Below are positions 61,428-64,000 of a DNA stretch of 64,000 nt, piece by piece. A program made the position numbers and the translations under genes. Below the pieces are notes generated by a model. That model was not told the origin of the DNA. It searched no databases and saw only the letters and a program-made list of their open reading frames with translations. Positions within the stretch are counted from its first letter, which is position 1. The number at the start of each line of letters is the position of its first letter. Source of the DNA: Chaunax sp. Z400 (taxonomy: Eukaryota > Chordata > Actinopteri > Lophiiformes > Chaunacidae); NCBI GenBank assembly GCA_037577475.1, contig JBAGJB010000221.1:186001-250000 (forward strand). Direction: 5' to 3'.

Positions 61428-61978
61428 GTCCTGCTCTCCCGGTCAGTTGCTTCGTACAGTGAAGCATAGGTCCTGCTGGCGTGCACCCCAAAACCTACGC
61501 AACACTTATCCATGCCCCTCACCGACTCTGCTCCCTCCCACATCCGCCGCTCCTTCACTGCCACCATGACAGGTGGAAAGAGGGCAGCATAGGAGGTGAG
61601 GGCGTTTTTGTTGGCCTCGAGGCGAGACTGGGAGGTGCCCCCCCTCCCATCCATCTCCCCCTGATGAGAGACGATGATGCTAACTGCATAGCCAACATCG
61701 TTGCTCAATAGCCATTTCAATGTCTGACCCCTGTACTGTCCAAACTGGAGCTCTGTTTCACTGAGCACCAGTTCAGGGCAGCCTGGGTCACCTCCCGCAG
61801 CCTTGACCTTGGTCACTGCCTCCTCCCTCACCCTCTCAGGCAGCTTCACCTCGAACGACCTCACAGTGTCTCGGCCACCCTTCTGGGAGGCTTTGACGAC
61901 GTGTGTCGCCGCGGCAGAAGGCTGCAAGATCAGGTGGGAGGAGGAAGGCAGGTACCGAAAGGCCGGAGTGGAATCCAT
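61428..61978 (-). CDS. Exon 1 of coding region (start codon)
   Basis: Starts AATGG just after an acceptor (TTTGTAG ending at 61980), so a non-coding exon lies upstream. It encodes 183 codons plus two bases and ends before the donor GTGAGTA at 61427-61421. It contains ELVLSETELQFGQYRG and SNDVGYAVSIIVSHQGE. The ending ...ESRT joins exon 2 in phase. Confidence 0.8.
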
Positions 61979-62212
61979 TCTACAAATAAGCAGACGACAG
62001 GCGCGTTAATTACACACTTTAAGCATTACACTCACACATACACAGCATTTATCTTATCAAATGCATTTCACTGTGTCTCTGTGCTCTGTCATTATCCTCT
62101 TTTCAAATAAATTCTAGGATTACATCACCATGTAATGATCCGTCATGGACAGCAAATCAATACATTCACACAGAGAAATGAGATAGAGCTGACCATGACT
62201 TACAGTATTATG

Positions 62213-62418
62213 TGTGTGTGTGTGTGTGTATATATACACATATATATATACACATACATATATATACACATACATATATATACACATACATATATACATA
62301 TATATATACACATACACATATATATACACATACATATACACACACATACATATATACATATATATATACACATACACATATATATACACATACATATACA
62401 CATACATATATATATATA
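62213..62418. repeat. (TG)n / (TA, CA)n microsatellite
   Basis: A TG run followed by alternating TATA and CACATA tracts, ~200 bp in all, inside the first intron of the minus-strand gene. It ends directly at the Tc1-type element. Open frames here are periodicity effects. Confidence 0.95.
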
Positions 62419-62419
62419 C

Positions 62420-63015
62420 AGTACCAGTCAAAAGTTTGGACACACCTTCTCATTCAATGGTTTTTATTTATTTTAATTATTTTCTACATTGTAGATTAAT
62501 ACTGAAGACATCGAAACTATGAAAGAACACATATGGAATTATGTAGTAAACAAAAAAGTGTTAAATAAGTCAGAATATGTTTTATATTTTAGATTCTTCA
62601 AAGTAGCCTCCTTTTGCTTTGATGACAGCTTTGCACACTCTTGGCATTCTCTCAGTCAGCTTCATGAGGTCGTCTCCTGGAATGGTTTTGAATTAACAGG
62701 TGTGCCTTGTCAAGAGTCAATTTGTGGAATTACTTGCCTTCTTAATGTGTTTGAGACCATCAGTTGTGTTGTGCAGAGGTAGGGTTAGTACACAGTGGAT
62801 AGCCCTATTTGACTACTGTTGTAATCCATATTATGGCAAGTTCCATTCCAGGAGACGACCTCATGAAGCTTTAACACTTTTTTGTTTACTACATAATTCC
62901 ATATGTGTTCTTTCATAGTTTCGATGTCTTCAGTATTAATCTACAATGTAGAAAATAATTAAAATAAATAAAAACCATTGAATGAGAAGGTGTGTCCAAA
63001 CTTTTGACTGGTACT
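62420..63015. mobile_element. Non-autonomous Tc1/mariner-type element
   Basis: Terminal inverted repeats begin CAGTACCAGTCAAAAGTTTG and end with the reverse complement, flanked by TA on both sides, as expected for Tc1/mariner insertion. The arms are about 145 bp. Read on the minus strand, the left interior (62590-62690) encodes a transposase C-terminal remnant (MKLTERMPRVCKAVIKAKGG). A reverse-complement piece of the same stretch (TTCCAGGAGACGACCTCATG) reappears near 62847-62870. Only ~600 bp remain, so it cannot make a transposase. Termini of this kind are widespread in fish. Confidence 0.9.
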
Positions 63016-63622
63016 GTACATATATATATTGTTCATAACTGACTGACTAAGTAATTTCCATTGGAATATTATGCAAAGGCAAGGACACATTTTGTATTGT
63101 TCACTTATACTACTGTATTTTGGATACTGCACAGAGGTGTGGGTTAACACATGAAGGTTTAGTATTTGTCATGTAGAAGTGTTACAGAAAAGAGCAATAA
63201 CAATTATAAACAAAGTGAATATCAAAGAGCATACCAGCAGGCTGTTTATAAATTGCTAGAAATAGGTTGACCTGAAGGAAATTTAATTTCAAAAGTCCGT
63301 ACACGCGTAAAACATGAAAGCAGATGTGTATTTTTAAAAAGTACTGTCTGTTCATGAGCGCAAATCCCGCTCTTCAAGCAGTGCATGCAAATGAATGACT
63401 GCACACCGGCATATCGGCCGCTTCAAATATTAAAAGTTCAAATGTTATTTGGTAAATTGGTTCAAATATGATTTGTTAAACTGATACTGTAATGCGCTAG
63501 GTAGCTAGCTAGGTAACCGTGTCATTACTATTACTGGCTCCGTACTCCGTACTTTCATTTGCCTCGTAGCAAGTACAACACAGCCGACAGACACATTGAA
63601 TGAGACACAGAACAGTACTTAC

Positions 63623-63720
63623 ATAACTCGACGACAGAAATGTCTGCGAAAAAGTTGTGGAAATAAAAGTCCTTCTCTCTCAAGCAAGCACAGCTGAGAC
63701 GACTGAGGAGAAACGGCTTC
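63623..63720 (-). other. Candidate non-coding first exon
   Basis: Ends at 63623 before a strong donor (TTAT|GTAAGT). The upstream limit is not visible; it probably begins within the next 100-150 bp. No in-frame ATG extends the protein, since the acceptor lies one base before the exon 1 ATG. Confidence 0.5.
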
Positions 63721-64000
63721 AATCAGGTTCAAATTCAAAGCTGAGTTGGGGGGGCGGGGGCCCGGAAAGCCAGCCAATCAGAAGTCGTCGGAGCAAGTTA
63801 GGCCATCCAGTCAGAGACAGCGTGTGTTAGGGCAGCCAATCCAGTCAGGGAGCTCGATTACATTGATCTTTGTGGAACGCTACAAGGGGGCTGGGCTTAG
63901 AAGTTAGGGAGAGTCAGAGAACATCGAGGCGGGGGCGGGGCGGGGGCGGGGCGGGAATCTTCACTGTCCGCCCCGGCGGCCGCCGGCCGCGCGACGGCGG
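63720..64000 (-). promoter_or_regulatory. GC-rich, CpG-rich promoter-like region
   Basis: GC boxes (GGGGCGGGGC type) at 63929-63955, CCAAT motifs at 63774-63778 and 63836-63840, and a CpG-dense run to the window end. The placement upstream of the candidate first exon fits a CpG-island promoter for the minus-strand gene, possibly shared with a gene beyond the window. Confidence 0.55.

Larger units (their letters stand above)
58981..61978 (-). pseudogene. Eight-exon zinc-ribbon/RNase H-like transposase-type gene, 3'-truncated
   Basis: Eight minus-strand exons join with consistent phases into about 776 codons. Every junction has GT-AG except one. Exon 1 starts ATG at 61978 and includes an FGQYRGQTLKWLL motif (from residue 79), like the ExoX-C/DUF3820 type. 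Exon 5 holds a zinc ribbon, CKGC (369-372) and CLSC (404-407), within a DUF6729-like region (LWAPYRMWAC, GWYFMGTEYLEC). Exons 6-8 resemble an RNase H-fold transposase: LDSTKK (Asp539), VLYVDRDCC (Asp607/609) and RLDVWHLLRR (Asp634). The reading frame enters the 9-bp minisatellite right after GGVKL, so the C-terminus is lost. The intron 5 acceptor reads GG instead of AG. The family resembles multi-copy fish proteins of unknown function. The cellular role is unknown to me; a transposase or domesticated derivative is inferred. Confidence 0.68.
61979..63622 (-). other. First intron of the minus-strand gene
   Basis: Bounded by a donor (GTAAGTACTG starting at 63622) and an acceptor (TTTGTAG ending at 61980). 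It contains the dinucleotide repeat and the Tc1-type element. The 63016-63600 part holds no further recognised feature apart from a TAGCTAGC stretch near 63500. Confidence 0.6.

Noticed and set aside
59056..61711. Plus-strand open frames opposite the eight-exon gene
   Set aside because: Shadow frames of GC-rich exons; the minus-strand exons have consistent splice sites, phases and motifs.
62208..62443. Tyr/Ile/His/Cys-rich frames in the dinucleotide repeat
   Set aside because: Pure microsatellite translation.
63900..64000. Ribosomal DNA fragment at the GC-rich window end
   Set aside because: The sequence has GC boxes but I cannot match it to an rRNA region; a CpG-island promoter is the simpler reading.

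Overview
The window looks like teleost fish genomic DNA from a repeat-rich, possibly subtelomeric region. Four things suggest this: (TTAGGG)n vertebrate telomere repeats embedded in a satellite, a degraded L2/Rex1-like LINE, a non-autonomous Tc1-like element with termini of the kind common in fish genomes, and a vertebrate-style multi-exon gene with GT-AG introns and a GC-box/CCAAT upstream region. No bacterial features, CRISPR arrays, tRNA or rRNA genes were recognised.

Layout. (1) 1-35223 is one uninterrupted satellite array built from four subunits that all end in the same core: A (~153 bp), B (~177 bp), C (~151 bp) and D (~115 bp). They form a 596-bp D-C-B-A higher-order unit and many variants of it. 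A, B and C each carry an inverted repeat. D carries 2-5 telomeric hexamers; I count 37 D cassettes. (2) 35770-38893 holds a minus-strand APE-type LINE broken by frameshifts. (3) 39986-55262 is a large inverted structure: a 12-13-bp minisatellite on the left and its reverse complement on the right enclose four copies of a transposon terminal repeat, a 2.5-kb foldback element, and one long ORF (45382-47877) for an integrase/transposase fused to an OTU-type cysteine protease (Ginger-like). (4) 55263-58980 is a 9-bp-period minisatellite. (5) 58981-61978 on the minus strand is an eight-exon gene whose exon phases all agree. It encodes a zinc-ribbon (DUF6729-like) protein with an RNase H-like transposase-type region. 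Its 3' end is cut off by the minisatellite and one splice acceptor appears mutated. A non-coding first exon and a GC-rich promoter-like region lie upstream at 63620-64000, and the first intron holds microsatellites and a Tc1-type element.

There is little ordinary host gene content. The window mostly records mobile elements and tandem repeats colliding. The two long coding units are both transposase-like. The integrase-OTU ORF lies among its probable terminal repeats, and the minus-strand gene appears recently damaged. Open frames inside the satellite and minisatellites are by-products of repeat periodicity and are not annotated as genes.
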